Of a stretch of DNA of 64,000 bases, positions 15,045-23,872 are shown piece by piece. A model generated the notes under the pieces. It saw only the letters and a list, made by a program, of their open reading frames with translations, was not told the origin of the DNA and made no database searches. The position numbers and the translations under genes were made by a program. The stretch is from the NCBI RefSeq assembly GCF_004661485.1, contig NZ_PQVH01000008.1, positions 124,001-188,000 on the forward strand, given 5' to 3'. Source of the DNA: Methylotenera oryzisoli (GTDB lineage Bacteria > Pseudomonadota > Gammaproteobacteria > Burkholderiales > Methylophilaceae). The first letter of the stretch is position 1. Each line of letters begins with the position of its first letter.

Positions 15045-15072
15045 GTAAGTTCGAATCTCACCTCTTCCGCCA
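15045..15072 (+). other. attR: truncated 3' end of a tRNA-Ser gene
   Basis: The sequence holds a T-arm (GTAAG-TTCGAAT-CTCAC), the 3' acceptor strand CTCTTCC, discriminator G and encoded CCA. Nothing upstream resembles the rest of a tRNA. Acceptor GGAAGAG/CTCTTCC with G73 points to tRNA-Ser. The third T-stem pair is mismatched (A47 against C59 of the 150xx block, i.e. 15047/15059), as if the left bases came from the phage. A host rho-independent terminator follows at once. The intact gene and attL should lie beyond the left edge of the window. Confidence 0.82.
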
Positions 15073-15080
15073 AGAATTTT

Positions 15081-15117
15081 AAGCCGCTTAACTTTACAAT
15101 TAAGCGGCTTTGTTTTT
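15081..15117 (+). terminator. Terminator downstream of the tRNA-Ser 3' end
   Basis: AAGCCGCTTAA (15081-15091) pairs perfectly with TTAAGCGGCTT (15100-15110), followed by TGTTTTTT. This is the native terminator of the disrupted tRNA locus, now separated from the intact tRNA by the prophage. Confidence 0.88.
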
Positions 15118-15155
15118 TAACGTTAGTATCATCAAACATTACCCTAGGAATTAAC

Positions 15156-15434
15156 ATGACTCAAATCATCGTAGATCACAACCCATCAGAAGAGAAATTG
15201 AAACAATTAGGCGTATCAAGCTGGTCTATCTGGGATTGCGCACCTTCTAAATTCCCACTTAACTTTGATTCAGCAACTGAAAGTGCATACGTACTTGAAG
15301 GTGAAATCCATGTAACTCCACAAGGTGGCGAAACTGTTGTGATTAAAGCAGGTGATTTCGTTGTGTTCCCTAAAGGTTTGAAATCTAACTGGGAAGTAAC
15401 TAAACAATTGAAAAAACACTACAAGCATTCATAA
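15156..15434 (+). CDS. Small cupin-domain protein, copy 1
   Basis: The product has 92 residues and a single cupin of the cupin_3 type. Visible are VSSWSIWDCAPSKFPLNF, YVLEGEIHVTPQGGE and VIKAGDFVVFPKGLKSNWEV (GDFVxFPxGL is typical). The usual metal-binding histidines of the first motif are not evident, but an E in YVLEGE is. Its ligand or reaction is unknown; relatives are annotated as stress-linked or ureidoglycine-type cupins without proof. It is followed by its own terminator and a paralogue. Confidence 0.82.
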   Translation: MTQIIVDHNPSEEKLKQLGVSSWSIWDCAPSKFPLNFDSATESAYVLEGEIHVTPQGGETVVIKAGDFVVFPKGLKSNWEVTKQLKKHYKHS

Positions 15435-15462
15435 TTGCAATTTAGTGAATAAAGCTTAAAAT

Positions 15463-15490
15463 AAAGCCTCGATTCGTCGGGGCTTTTTTT
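15463..15490 (+). terminator. Terminator between the two cupin genes
   Basis: AAAGCCTCGA (15463-15472), TTCG tetraloop, TCGGGGCTTT (15477-15486), then T-run. One T-G pair. The UUCG loop makes it very stable. Confidence 0.9.
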
Positions 15491-15508
15491 ATTGCTAAGG
15501 AGTTTGGA

Positions 15509-15781
15509 ATGAGTAAGATCATCGTAGAAAAACCTAGTGCAGAGCAACTGGCTTCCTTAGGTGTAAAAGGCTGGCCGACTTGGTCTAAAGAAGTGTCACA
15601 ATTCCCTTGGCGTTTTAGCACGCAGGAAATCGCTTACATTCTGGAGGGGGAGGTGACAGTGCAACCATCTGAAGGCGAGCCAGTGAGCTTCACCGTAGGT
15701 GACTTAGTGACATTCCCCGCTGGATTATCTTGTGTTTGGCACGTCAAGAAACCACTCAAAAAGCATTATCAGCTTGGCTAG
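15509..15781 (+). CDS. Small cupin-domain protein, copy 2
   Basis: The product has 90 residues and is a clear paralogue of the preceding gene: IIVEKPSAEQLASLGVKGWPTWSKEVSQFPW, EIAYILEGEVTVQPSEGEPV and VGDLVTFPAGLSCVWHV. Both end LKKHY. The start follows AAGGAG (15497-15502). The strong terminator before it suggests separate or read-through expression. It converges on glnD with 21 bp between the stops. Confidence 0.82.
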   Translation: MSKIIVEKPSAEQLASLGVKGWPTWSKEVSQFPWRFSTQEIAYILEGEVTVQPSEGEPVSFTVGDLVTFPAGLSCVWHVKKPLKKHYQLG

Positions 15782-15802
15782 ATGGCCTAGCTGCATCTTT
15801 CC

Positions 15803-18421
15803 TTAAATTTCATCAAGCAAAGCCATTTGCAGTGCATGCACGCGGTTAAAATCAAGGCGCTCTCCGTTTTGGTCTGAGATTAAAAACGTATCCTCAGCGC
15901 GATTGCCTAGGGTGTTGATTTTTGCATTATGTAGTTTGATGCCGTATTTCAAAAATTGTTGTGCTAGCGTGGCGAGTAGGCCAGGTCTGTCATTAGCAAT
16001 AATCTCCAGCCGGTGATTGTTATTCTCGGCCTCTTTGGTGATGGTAATCTGTGCTTGAATCGGCATATGCTTCACTTGGCGACTTACTCTACCTTTAAGT
16101 GGAGACTCTAGCTGATATAGGTCATCAAGTTGATTGGCTAGCTCTAACTCAATAAACTTCAGTAAGCCGCTGTAGCTTACAGACTTGCCAGACTGGTCCA
16201 GAATAATAAAACTATTTAAGGCGTAATCATGTTGAGTAGTAAAGATTTTTGCTTCGACAATGCCATAACCCATACGGTCAAAGAAGTTACAGATTCTCGC
16301 AAATAAGTCGCTCTTGTCTTTAATGTAAATCATCACCTGAATACCATCGCCATGCGGGCTAAGCCTTGCGCGGACGATAGGTGTTTCGCTATAAAGGTGT
16401 GGCGTTAGCAAGCGGCTATGCCAGGCAATTTCGTCGCTCTCATGGCGGACAAAATAGTGCTCCCCAAACTGTATCCAGAGTGGCTCGTAGGCATGATTGC
16501 TTAAGCCAAACCTGCTCAGTTTATCTGATGCTTCTTTAATGCGTCGCTGTATGGTTTGTTTAGCGTGGAAGCCCGGGTCTGACAGAGCGTGATTGGTGGC
16601 AGAGTATAGGCTCTCTAGCAATCTAGCTTTCCAGGCGTTCCATACCACAGGGCTGGTGCCGCGAATGTCAGCAACAGTAAGTAAGTATAATGCGTTTAAT
16701 CTACGTTTATTTTCAACAAAACCCGCAAATGACTCAATCACACTAGGGTCAGATAAGTCGGTTTTTTGTGCGACGGATGACATTTTTAAGTGCGCTTCTA
16801 CTAGCCATGACACTAACGCACAGTCAGCTTTAGGTAAGTGATGTAACTTGCAAAATTTAAATGCATCAACTGTGCCTAATGTGGAGTGATCGCCACCGCG
16901 GCCTTTGGCAATATCGTGAAATAATGCGGCCATATACAGTAAATGCGGTGCATCAAACGCTGCAAAAATCTGGCTACACAATGGAAACTCATGTTTGAGC
17001 TCAGGCTTAGCGAAGCGTCGTAAATTCGCCAACACATTCAAAATATGTTCATCAACCGTATATACGTGAAATAAATCATGCTGCATTTGACCAACAATTT
17101 TGCCAAAAGCTGGAATATAGCTACCAAGTATCCCGTATCGATTCATTGCACGTAGCGCGCGATTAACGCCGCTAGGTTGCGACAGAATATCTATAAAAGT
17201 TTTTTTATTGCTGGCATTGTGCCTAAAGTCTTTATTGACTAATGGCTTTACGCGCTGCAACGTGCGCAGCAGCGTGGCGCCCATACCTGATAACTCAGGA
17301 TGCTGCTGTAACAGCAAAAATGCTTCAAAAATTGCAGATGGATTTTGCTGTAGCAGGTTTGCAGTTCTGGCTTCCAGCAAATCATTGCGTGCTTCAAATT
17401 TATCGTTGATGACACGAATTGCTGGCGGTGTCGCTACAATAGTCTCTTCTAGCAGCTTAAGCACAATTTCGTTCATAAGCTCAATAAATTTAACGCTACG
17501 GTAGTAGCTTTGCATAAGCTGCTCACTCGCGCGTCTGCGTGGGGTGTTGCTGTAACCTAATGTCGCTGCGAGATCGTTCTGAAAGTCAAATAACAATCGG
17601 TCTTCGCGCCGCCCGCTTAAAAAATGCAAGTGCGTGCGAAGTAACTGTAGTTTTTTTTCGTGGTGACGAATGCGGCGTGATTCAGTCACGGAGATAATTT
17701 GATCTTTTGCCAATGCAGCCCAAGGATTGCCGGCTGAGTATTGCTTGTTTTTAACCTGCAAGCTACGCGCTATCCAAATAATCATATGCAAATCACGCAG
17801 CCCACCTGGGCTTTCTTTGAGATTTGGTTCTAGGTTGTAAGCGGTGTCGTTAAATTTTGAGTGGCGCAGGTCCTGCTCTGTTAATTTGGCTTTTAAAAAA
17901 TCAATTGGGCTTAGATTCTTGGAAATGTTTGCCAGAAAGTCTTGATATATAGTGGCATTGCCAGATAGCAGGCGCGACTCTAGTACATTAGTTTGCACGG
18001 TGATATCTTTTTGCGCCTCACTGATGCATTCATCCAAGTTGCGTACGCTGTGACCGATATTCAGCCCCAAATCCCACATCAATCCGATTAGGTTTTCAAT
18101 GCTTTGATTTAGCGCGCTATTTTCTTGAGGTTTGTTTGGTATTAAAACCAGCAGGTCAATGTCAGAGTAGGGGAATAACTCACCGCGACCATAACCGCCA
18201 ACAGCAATCAGGCAGCAAGCTGGATCAATTTGTAAATCTGACCATAACTCCACGAGGAGTTGGTCAATAAACTTACAATGCTGTTTAAACAGACGGGTGG
18301 TGTTAGGTTGGCGGTTAAAGTCTTCTTTTAATGCTAAGAATTGCTTTTTTAAGGAGGTACGTAAAAAAGCAATTCTTTCTTTTGAAATTTCGATGGATTC
18401 TATATTGTTATCTAATTGCAT
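15803..18421 (-). CDS. glnD: Bifunctional PII uridylyltransferase / uridylyl-removing enzyme
   Basis: The product has 872 residues, normal for GlnD. It senses glutamine and adds or removes UMP on PII proteins, steering glutamine synthetase and nitrogen genes. Residues 75-90 carry the nucleotidyltransferase motif GGYGRGELFPYSDIDL (Asp87, Asp89). An HD domain at about 440-560 has VDEHILNVL and LFHDIAKGRGGDHS for removal. Two ACT domains lie at about 680-760 (RARLSPHGDGIQVMIYIKD) and 800-872 (LEIIANDRPGLLATL). It follows map by 31 bp, so the two are probably co-transcribed. Confidence 0.96.
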   Translation of the reverse strand: MQLDNNIESIEISKERIAFLRTSLKKQFLALKEDFNRQPNTTRLFKQHCKFIDQLLVELWSDLQIDPACCLIAVGGYGRGELFPYSDIDLLVLIPNKPQENSALNQSIENLIGLMWDLGLNIGHSVRNLDECISEAQKDITVQTNVLESRLLSGNATIYQDFLANISKNLSPIDFLKAKLTEQDLRHSKFNDTAYNLEPNLKESPGGLRDLHMIIWIARSLQVKNKQYSAGNPWAALAKDQIISVTESRRIRHHEKKLQLLRTHLHFLSGRREDRLLFDFQNDLAATLGYSNTPRRRASEQLMQSYYRSVKFIELMNEIVLKLLEETIVATPPAIRVINDKFEARNDLLEARTANLLQQNPSAIFEAFLLLQQHPELSGMGATLLRTLQRVKPLVNKDFRHNASNKKTFIDILSQPSGVNRALRAMNRYGILGSYIPAFGKIVGQMQHDLFHVYTVDEHILNVLANLRRFAKPELKHEFPLCSQIFAAFDAPHLLYMAALFHDIAKGRGGDHSTLGTVDAFKFCKLHHLPKADCALVSWLVEAHLKMSSVAQKTDLSDPSVIESFAGFVENKRRLNALYLLTVADIRGTSPVVWNAWKARLLESLYSATNHALSDPGFHAKQTIQRRIKEASDKLSRFGLSNHAYEPLWIQFGEHYFVRHESDEIAWHSRLLTPHLYSETPIVRARLSPHGDGIQVMIYIKDKSDLFARICNFFDRMGYGIVEAKIFTTQHDYALNSFIILDQSGKSVSYSGLLKFIELELANQLDDLYQLESPLKGRVSRQVKHMPIQAQITITKEAENNNHRLEIIANDRPGLLATLAQQFLKYGIKLHNAKINTLGNRAEDTFLISDQNGERLDFNRVHALQMALLDEI

Positions 18422-18452
18422 GCTGCACCATCGTTCATTTATTAATCTGGCA

Positions 18453-19268
18453 TTAAGTGCTTGATGGGTTGGTAATGAAAGCTGGAGGAGGAGGTGAGCC
18501 TGCGGACAGCGTCATGACTTCATAGCCTGTATCTGTCACTAAAATGGTATGTTCCCACTGAGCAGATAAACTGCGGTCTTTAGTCACGATAGTCCAGCCG
18601 TCAGGCATTTGCTTAATATCACGCTTCCCTGCATTAATCATTGGTTCAATCGTAAACATCATGCCTGCCTGAAGCTTAAGCCCGGCACCGGGTCGACCGT
18701 AATGCAGCACTTGAGGCTCCTCATGAAACACGGTCCCTATGCCGTGTCCGCAAAACTCACGTACAACACTGTAACCACTCTTTTCGGCAAACGTTTGTAT
18801 GGCATACCCGATGTCGCCTAATGTCGCACCAGGCTTCACTTTATTAATGCCTAACCACATTGCCTGATAAGTGATCTCACACAAACGCTTTGCTTGTATT
18901 GAGGCTTCACCTACATAAAACATGCGGCTAGTATCGCCGTGGTAACCATCTTTGATCACGGTAATATCAATATTGACGATATCGCCATTTTTTAGGACTT
19001 TATCACTAGGAACACCATGGCAAATCTGCTGGTTAATAGACGTGCAAATTGATTTTGGGTACGGCTTGTGCCCATCTGGTGCGTAATTTAAAGGTGCGGG
19101 AATTGCTTTCTGCACATCAACGATGTAGTCATGGCAGAGTTTGTCCAGTGCTTCTGTTGTTACACCGTGTACTACATAGGGTGTAATGAAATCCAGCACT
19201 TCAGAGGCTAGCCTGCCTGCGATACGCATTTTTTCGATATCGTGTTGATTTTTAATTGAGATTGCCAT
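18453..19268 (-). CDS. map: Methionine aminopeptidase, type I
   Basis: The product has 271 residues and removes the N-terminal Met from nascent proteins. All five metal ligands are visible: Asp101 (VNIDITV), Asp112 (HGDTSRM), His175 (CGHGIGT), Glu208 (TIEPMI) and Glu239 (QWEHT). His84 in CHGVP is the conserved substrate-side histidine. It lies upstream of glnD and diverges from the HDOD gene and the rpsB block, a common betaproteobacterial layout. Confidence 0.96.
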   Translation of the reverse strand: MAISIKNQHDIEKMRIAGRLASEVLDFITPYVVHGVTTEALDKLCHDYIVDVQKAIPAPLNYAPDGHKPYPKSICTSINQQICHGVPSDKVLKNGDIVNIDITVIKDGYHGDTSRMFYVGEASIQAKRLCEITYQAMWLGINKVKPGATLGDIGYAIQTFAEKSGYSVVREFCGHGIGTVFHEEPQVLHYGRPGAGLKLQAGMMFTIEPMINAGKRDIKQMPDGWTIVTKDRSLSAQWEHTILVTDTGYEVMTLSAGSPPPPAFITNPSST

Positions 19269-19301
19269 GTGTTTTATTGAAAATTGCTAATATGTCATTT
19301 T

Positions 19302-19310
19302 ATCATAGCA
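19302..19310 (-). promoter_or_regulatory. Candidate extended -10 for map-glnD
   Basis: The minus strand reads TGCTATGAT, an extended -10 (TG-N-TATGAT) about 34 bp upstream of the map start. No good -35 is needed for this type. Prediction by eye only. Confidence 0.35.
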
Positions 19311-19476
19311 TATCCATCTGTTTTTGAGGCTCTGCCTACAATTTTGCTGGTACGCCGTTCGATGAGGCGTTCATTGAGCTGATGGATTAATCATAATGAT
19401 CTTTATTTTTTTATAGATTTTGTTTCAGATTAAAAATGTAAGATGTAATATAGCCAAGAAAAAAGGAGATTGGTAC

Positions 19477-20313
19477 ATGGCGGCGATACCCGTAGACTTG
19501 GCGGCAAGGGATTTAAATGCATGGGTAACCTTTTTGAGAACTGCAGAAATCCCTGTACTTAAGCAAACGGCGCGTGAGATCGGGCGCCTGCAGGAAGATG
19601 AAGACAATCTAAGTGCCCGTGCAATCACAAATGTAGTACTTAATGACCCGATGATGGTTTTTAAGGTGCTTAGCTACGCTCAAAAGCATAAATCCCGCAG
19701 TCAGCTACAAGATCTTGCTCAAGTAGAGCAAGCGATTATGATGATGGGTACCGGTACTTTTTTTAGAAACATCCCTCCAGTGCCGTTGGTGGAAGATGCG
19801 TTAAAAACTAACTTAACTGCATTAATGCAGTTGCTTAAGCTGATTAAGCGTGCGCACAGGGCCGCCAACTTTGCGGTCGAGTGGGCTGCGCATTTGAATG
19901 ATTTACATGCGGAAGAAGTGCTTATCGCTGCCCTGTTACATGATTTATCAGAGATGTTGATGTGGTGTTATGCCCCGGAAAAAATGAATCTTATTCATGG
20001 TATGCAAACTGCTGATAAGGCCTTGCGCAGCAAGGTAGTGCAACAGGAAGTATTGGGTTTTGTGTTGCATGATTTACAGGTCCAGTTAGTCGATGTTTTT
20101 CAGCTACCGCCATTACTTGGCAAGCTGATGCAGGATGGTGCATCAGGCGAGCAGCGCGTCAGGAATGTTGCGCTAGCAGTCAACTTGGCGAGGCATTCGG
20201 CTAATGGCTGGGATGATGCAGCGCTGCCGGATGATTACCGCGATATATCCGAACTGCTGCGCCTAGATGTGGATAGGGTGATGCGTGTAGTGGGTGTGCC
20301 TGACGTGCAATAA
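19477..20313 (+). CDS. HDOD-domain protein
   Basis: The product has 278 residues. I start at 19477 (MAAIPVDLAARDLN), which has AGGAG 9 bp upstream; a longer frame from 19420 lacks this. Residues 20-220 look like an HDOD domain (FLRTAEIPVLKQTAREI, VVLNDPMMVFKVLSYA, AIMMMGTGTFFR). A HD dyad is kept in LIAALLHDLSEMLMW (about 152-158). HDOD proteins are usually signalling or regulatory, often without proven enzymatic activity. It sits between divergent map and rpsB. Its role is unknown. Confidence 0.8.
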   Translation: MAAIPVDLAARDLNAWVTFLRTAEIPVLKQTAREIGRLQEDEDNLSARAITNVVLNDPMMVFKVLSYAQKHKSRSQLQDLAQVEQAIMMMGTGTFFRNIPPVPLVEDALKTNLTALMQLLKLIKRAHRAANFAVEWAAHLNDLHAEEVLIAALLHDLSEMLMWCYAPEKMNLIHGMQTADKALRSKVVQQEVLGFVLHDLQVQLVDVFQLPPLLGKLMQDGASGEQRVRNVALAVNLARHSANGWDDAALPDDYRDISELLRLDVDRVMRVVGVPDVQ

Positions 20314-20512
20314 TCTTAAAATAATGTGTAGCAAAGCCTAGCAAACTCGGTCACTTGGTGTTATTATTCCGCCTTTGCATTTTCTTGCAAAACCTTCGCC
20401 ATTAATTTGGTGATGGCTAATTTACATACAACCCATTCTAGGGTGCTTGGATTTATGTCTGGGTGTTTCTGGTGTTGTGTGAATTGATAACCCTTTAGAA
20501 GAGAGATTTAAC
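20314..20512 (+). promoter_or_regulatory. rpsB leader region
   Basis: The 199 bp before rpsB have no gene. It should hold the rpsB promoter and the S2-responsive leader, but I see no hexamer pair I would call with confidence. A GA-rich AGAAGAGAG lies 7-15 bp before the start and acts as ribosome-binding site. Confidence 0.4.
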
Positions 20513-21250
20513 ATGTCTGTAACCATGCGTCAAATGCTGGAAGCTGGAGTTCACTTCGGCCATCAAACTCGTTACTGGAACCCAAAAATGGCACCGTTCA
20601 TTTTCGGTGACCGCAACAAAATTCATATCGTAAACCTTGAAAAAACATTGCCAATGTTTGAAGATGCACTTAAACATGTGCGCACATTGGCTGCAAACAA
20701 GGGTCGTATTTTATTCGTAGGTACTAAACGCCAAGCTCGTGACATCGTTAAAGAAGAAGCGACACGTGCAGGTTGTGCTTATGTAAATCACCGTTGGTTG
20801 GGCGGTATGCTTACTAACTTTAAAACTGTTAAACAATCTATCAAGCGCTTGCAAGACTTTGAAGTAATGTTGCAAGACGGTAGCTTGGAAAAGTTCGGTA
20901 AAAAAGAAGCGCTAGGTTATAAACGTGAAGTTGAAAAGCTAGAGCGTTCTATCGGCGGCATTAAAGAAATGGGTGGCTTACCTGACGCTATTTTCATTAT
21001 TGACGTTGGTCATGAAAGCGGTGCAATCACTGAAGCTGCTAAATTAGGCATTCCAGTGATTGGTGTGGTTGATACAAACAACTCACCAGACGGTGTTGCT
21101 TATGTAATTCCTGGTAATGATGACTCTAGCCGTGCAATTCGTTTGTACGCTCGTGGTATCGCTGATGCGGTATTGGAAGGTCGCAGCTCAGTGATTACTG
21201 AAATTGTTAAATCAGCTAGCGAAGAAGTAGCTGAGTCAGCTGCAGAATAA
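20513..21250 (+). CDS. rpsB: 30S ribosomal protein S2
   Basis: The product has 245 residues and begins [31 protein letters not shown], the S2 signature. Further on are [30 protein letters not shown] and [17 protein letters not shown]2 is needed for the small-subunit platform. It is followed by an attenuator-type hairpin and then tsf, the standard bacterial rpsB-tsf pair. Confidence 0.98.
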   Translation: MSVTMRQMLEAGVHFGHQTRYWNPKMAPFIFGDRNKIHIVNLEKTLPMFEDALKHVRTLAANKGRILFVGTKRQARDIVKEEATRAGCAYVNHRWLGGMLTNFKTVKQSIKRLQDFEVMLQDGSLEKFGKKEALGYKREVEKLERSIGGIKEMGGLPDAIFIIDVGHESGAITEAAKLGIPVIGVVDTNNSPDGVAYVIPGNDDSSRAIRLYARGIADAVLEGRSSVITEIVKSASEEVAESAAE

Positions 21251-21263
21251 TTTACTCTGCTTA

Positions 21264-21288
21264 AAAAAGGGGCTTAAGGCCCCTTTTT
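21264..21288 (+). terminator. Terminator/attenuator between rpsB and tsf
   Basis: GGGGC (21269-21273), loop TTAAG, GCCCC (21279-21283), flanked by A-run and T-run. In other bacteria a partial terminator here lowers tsf relative to rpsB. Confidence 0.82.
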
Positions 21289-21292
21289 AATT

Positions 21293-21319
21293 TTGACAAT
21301 TTAGATATAAAAATATAAT
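21293..21319 (+). promoter_or_regulatory. Candidate sigma-70 promoter for tsf
   Basis: TTGACA (21293-21298) and TATAAT (21314-21319), both perfect hexamers, but with a 15-bp spacer, two short of ideal. It lies just after the rpsB terminator and 59 bp before the tsf start. Confidence 0.5.
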
Positions 21320-21377
21320 TAAATCAAACTGTTAATTTGCATTTTTAATGCAATACATGAATATTAAGGAGCTTAAA

Positions 21378-22253
21378 ATGGCTGAAATTACCGCAGGTAT
21401 GGTAAAGGAATTACGTGAGCGCACCGATGCGCCAATGATGGACTGCAAAAAAGCATTAACTGAAGCTGAAGGCGATATGACACGTGCTGAAGAAATTTTG
21501 CGTGTACGTTTTGGTAATAAAGCAAGCAAAGCTGCTGGCCGTGTTGCTGCTGAAGGTACTGTTGGTATTAGTATCAGTGCTGATGGTAAATCTGGCGCGA
21601 TGGTTGAAGTTAACTCTGAAACAGACTTCTGTGCTAAAAACGAAGACTTCTTAAAATACGTAAATGAGTTAGCTGGTGTTATTGCTGCTAGCTCAGCAAG
21701 TGACATCGCTGAAGTTGGTGCACTTGCTATGCGTGGTTCAACTGCGGAAGAAACTCGCGCACAACTAGTAGGTAAAATTGGTGAGAACATTACACCACGT
21801 CGTTTCGTGCGCCCAGCAGTTCAAGGTAAGCTTACAAGCTACGTGCATGGTAGCCGTATCGGTGTGTTAGTGGACATCGTTGGTGGTGATGATGCTTTAG
21901 CTAAAGATATTGCGATGCACATTGCTGCTGCAAAACCAAAATCATTAGATGCTTCTGGTATTGATGCAAGCTTGATCGAAGCTGAGCGCCGTGTTGCGAT
22001 CGAAAAAGCTAAAGAAGCTGGCAAGCCTGAAGCAATGTTGGAAAAAATTGCAGATGGTACAGTGCAAAAATTCTTAAAAGAAGTAACACTGTTGAGCCAA
22101 GTTTTTGTTAAAGATGACAAATTCACAATCGAGCAATTGCTTAAATCAAAAGGCGCAACTATCGCTTCATTCACAATGTACACAGTTGGTGAAGGTATTG
22201 AGAAGGTTGTTGTTGATTATGCCGCAGAGGTTGCAGCAGCAGCTAAAGTGTAA
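21378..22253 (+). CDS. tsf: Elongation factor Ts
   Basis: The product has 291 residues and recycles EF-Tu from GDP to GTP. It begins [27 protein letters not shown], where [12 protein letters not shown] is the EF-Ts signature. [10 protein letters not shown] at about 80 is the EF-Tu contact motif. I chose the ATG at 21378 because AAGGAG lies 6 bp upstream; an in-frame ATG at 21348 has no such site and would add a nonconserved extension. The C-terminus ends in an alanine-rich tail. Confidence 0.97.
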   Translation: MAEITAGMVKELRERTDAPMMDCKKALTEAEGDMTRAEEILRVRFGNKASKAAGRVAAEGTVGISISADGKSGAMVEVNSETDFCAKNEDFLKYVNELAGVIAASSASDIAEVGALAMRGSTAEETRAQLVGKIGENITPRRFVRPAVQGKLTSYVHGSRIGVLVDIVGGDDALAKDIAMHIAAAKPKSLDASGIDASLIEAERRVAIEKAKEAGKPEAMLEKIADGTVQKFLKEVTLLSQVFVKDDKFTIEQLLKSKGATIASFTMYTVGEGIEKVVVDYAAEVAAAAKV

Positions 22254-22285
22254 TTAACGATAAAGGTTAATAGCCTTTGAAAATT

Positions 22286-22322
22286 AAAATGGATTAAGCA
22301 GCTTGCTTAGTCCATTTTTTTT
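22286..22322 (+). terminator. Terminator after tsf
   Basis: AAAATGGATTAAGC (22286-22299), loop AGCTT, GCTTAGTCCATTTT (22305-22318), one G-U pair, then T-run. A shorter stem AAAGG/CCTTT lies just before (22262-22278). Confidence 0.85.
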
Positions 22323-22423
22323 AATGAAAATAAGCATTCAATTTGCGTTTCTACGGCTTATTTTTGTGCCTAAGACCGTTATTTTATGCTTAAATAAGCA
22401 AACTTAAAATTTGAGGAGTCCTC

Positions 22424-23140
22424 GTGTCTGCACCAGCATATAAGCGCATTTTACTTAAACTTTCTGGCGAGGCCTTAATGGGCGATGATGCTTATGGCAT
22501 TAACCGCGCGACCATCACCAGAATTGTGAGTGAAGTCAAAGAAGTAGTTGATTTAGGCGTGCAAGTTGCAGTCGTCATCGGAGGTGGTAATATCTTTCGC
22601 GGCGTAGCGCCAGCTGCAGAAGGCATGGATAGGGCAACCGCTGACTACATGGGTATGTTAGCAACCGTGATGAACGCGATGGCATTACAAGATGCAATGA
22701 AAAACATTGGCCTCAATGCACGTGTGCAATCCGCATTGAGCATTGAGCAAGTGGCTGAACCGTATATTCGTGGTAAAGCTATTCGTTACCTAGAAGAAGG
22801 TCGTGTCGTAATTTTTGGCGCAGGCACCGGTAACCCATTCTTCACTACAGATACTGCAGCTGCGCTACGTGGTATGGAGATTAACGCTGAAATCGTGATT
22901 AAGGCTACAAAAGTTGACGGTGTTTACACCGACGACCCAAAAACTAATCCAGAAGCAATGCGTTACAAAACTATTAGCTTCGATGAGGCAATATCCAAAA
23001 ATCTTAAAGTGATGGATGCAACCGCACTGACCTTATGTCGTGATCAGAAGTTACCTATCTCTGTGTTCAGCATCTTTAAGCAGGGCGCCCTGAAAAAAGT
23101 AGTGATGGGTGAAGACGAAGGTACAATGGTATTACCATAG
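22424..23140 (+). CDS. pyrH: UMP kinase
   Basis: The product has 238 residues and phosphorylates UMP to UDP. Motifs are [14 protein letters not shown] at the start, [13 protein letters not shown], and DHMGML-type [13 protein letters not shown]. The C-terminal part has [16 protein letters not shown] and [13 protein letters not shown]. The start is GTG at 22424, with GAGGAG 5 bp upstream; no in-frame ATG precedes the conserved start. It lies between tsf and frr as in most bacteria. Confidence 0.97.
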   Translation: MSAPAYKRILLKLSGEALMGDDAYGINRATITRIVSEVKEVVDLGVQVAVVIGGGNIFRGVAPAAEGMDRATADYMGMLATVMNAMALQDAMKNIGLNARVQSALSIEQVAEPYIRGKAIRYLEEGRVVIFGAGTGNPFFTTDTAAALRGMEINAEIVIKATKVDGVYTDDPKTNPEAMRYKTISFDEAISKNLKVMDATALTLCRDQKLPISVFSIFKQGALKKVVMGEDEGTMVLP

Positions 23141-23244
23141 GCAACTGTAGTAAGGCTTTGTAAGTGTACGTTGTACATTTTATAGCCAGAGTAAAGTTAA
23201 CAAATAAATCAGTTTGTAGCGTTAAAGCTGAGTTGGAGAAATAA

Positions 23245-23802
23245 ATGTTAGAAGATGTGAAAAAAAATGCCGAATTAAGAATGCAAAAGTCATTAGAGGC
23301 ATTAAAGAATGATTTGGCCAAAGTACGTACCGGACGTGCTCATGTGGGTTTATTGGATCACGTGATGGTTGAGTATTACGGTTCAATGGTTGCAGTTAAC
23401 CAAGTTGCCAATGTCAATTTAGGTGATGCGCGTACCATCAATGTACAACCATATGAAAAAAACATGATCGCTAAAGTAGAGAAAGCGATTCGCGACAGTG
23501 ATTTAGGTTTAAATCCGGCAACCAATGGTGATTTGATTCGTGTGCCAATGCCAATGCTCACTGAAGAGCGTCGTCGTGATTTAACAAAGATCGTACGTAC
23601 CGAAGGCGAGGGTGCTAAAGTGGCTATTCGTAACGTACGCCGTGATGCAAATGATGCACTTAAAAAACTGGTAAAAGATAAAGCAATTTCTGAAGATGAT
23701 GAGCGTCGTGCTCAAGATGAGGTTCAGAAAGCTACAGACAAAGCGGTTGCCGAAGTTGATAAGATGTTGCAGGTAAAAGAAACAGATTTGATGGCTGTTT
23801 AA
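23245..23802 (+). CDS. frr: Ribosome recycling factor
   Basis: The product has 185 residues, the usual RRF length. It begins [33 protein letters not shown], with RTGRAH(V) conserved. [14 protein letters not shown] and [21 protein letters not shown] follow, then a long C-terminal helix. With EF-G it splits post-termination ribosomes. GGAG lies 7 bp upstream. Confidence 0.98.
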   Translation: MLEDVKKNAELRMQKSLEALKNDLAKVRTGRAHVGLLDHVMVEYYGSMVAVNQVANVNLGDARTINVQPYEKNMIAKVEKAIRDSDLGLNPATNGDLIRVPMPMLTEERRRDLTKIVRTEGEGAKVAIRNVRRDANDALKKLVKDKAISEDDERRAQDEVQKATDKAVAEVDKMLQVKETDLMAV

Positions 23803-23872
23803 TCATAAGAATGGTGAATGCGGTGACACATTTTAATTGCAATTTTTTATGCATTTAGTCTTGGGGTATTAA

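Larger units (their letters stand above)
1..15072. mobile_element. P2-family prophage, right-hand part (left end outside window)
   Basis: The genes follow the P2 late order: tail fibre H, tail I, baseplate J, W and V, tail completion S and R, lysis genes, tail X, head completion L, terminase M, capsid N and scaffold O on the minus strand, then divergent terminase P and portal Q. The right boundary is set by a truncated tRNA-Ser 3' end at 15045-15072. A cos-like site lies between Q and that boundary. Sheath, tube, tape measure, D, ogr, repressor, replication and integrase genes are not in the window and would lie to the left. No late gene seen here is broken, so the visible part looks intact. 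Confidence 0.93.

Noticed and set aside
15001-15072. A complete tRNA gene at the prophage edge
   Set aside because: Only the T-arm, 3' acceptor strand and CCA are present. The preceding 60 bases form no D-arm, anticodon arm or 5' acceptor.
21332-21790. 152-codon minus-strand frame over tsf
   Set aside because: Antisense to a certain EF-Ts gene; serine-rich and without motifs. The same holds for the antisense frames over uppS (23869-24303) and fabF (47366-47884).
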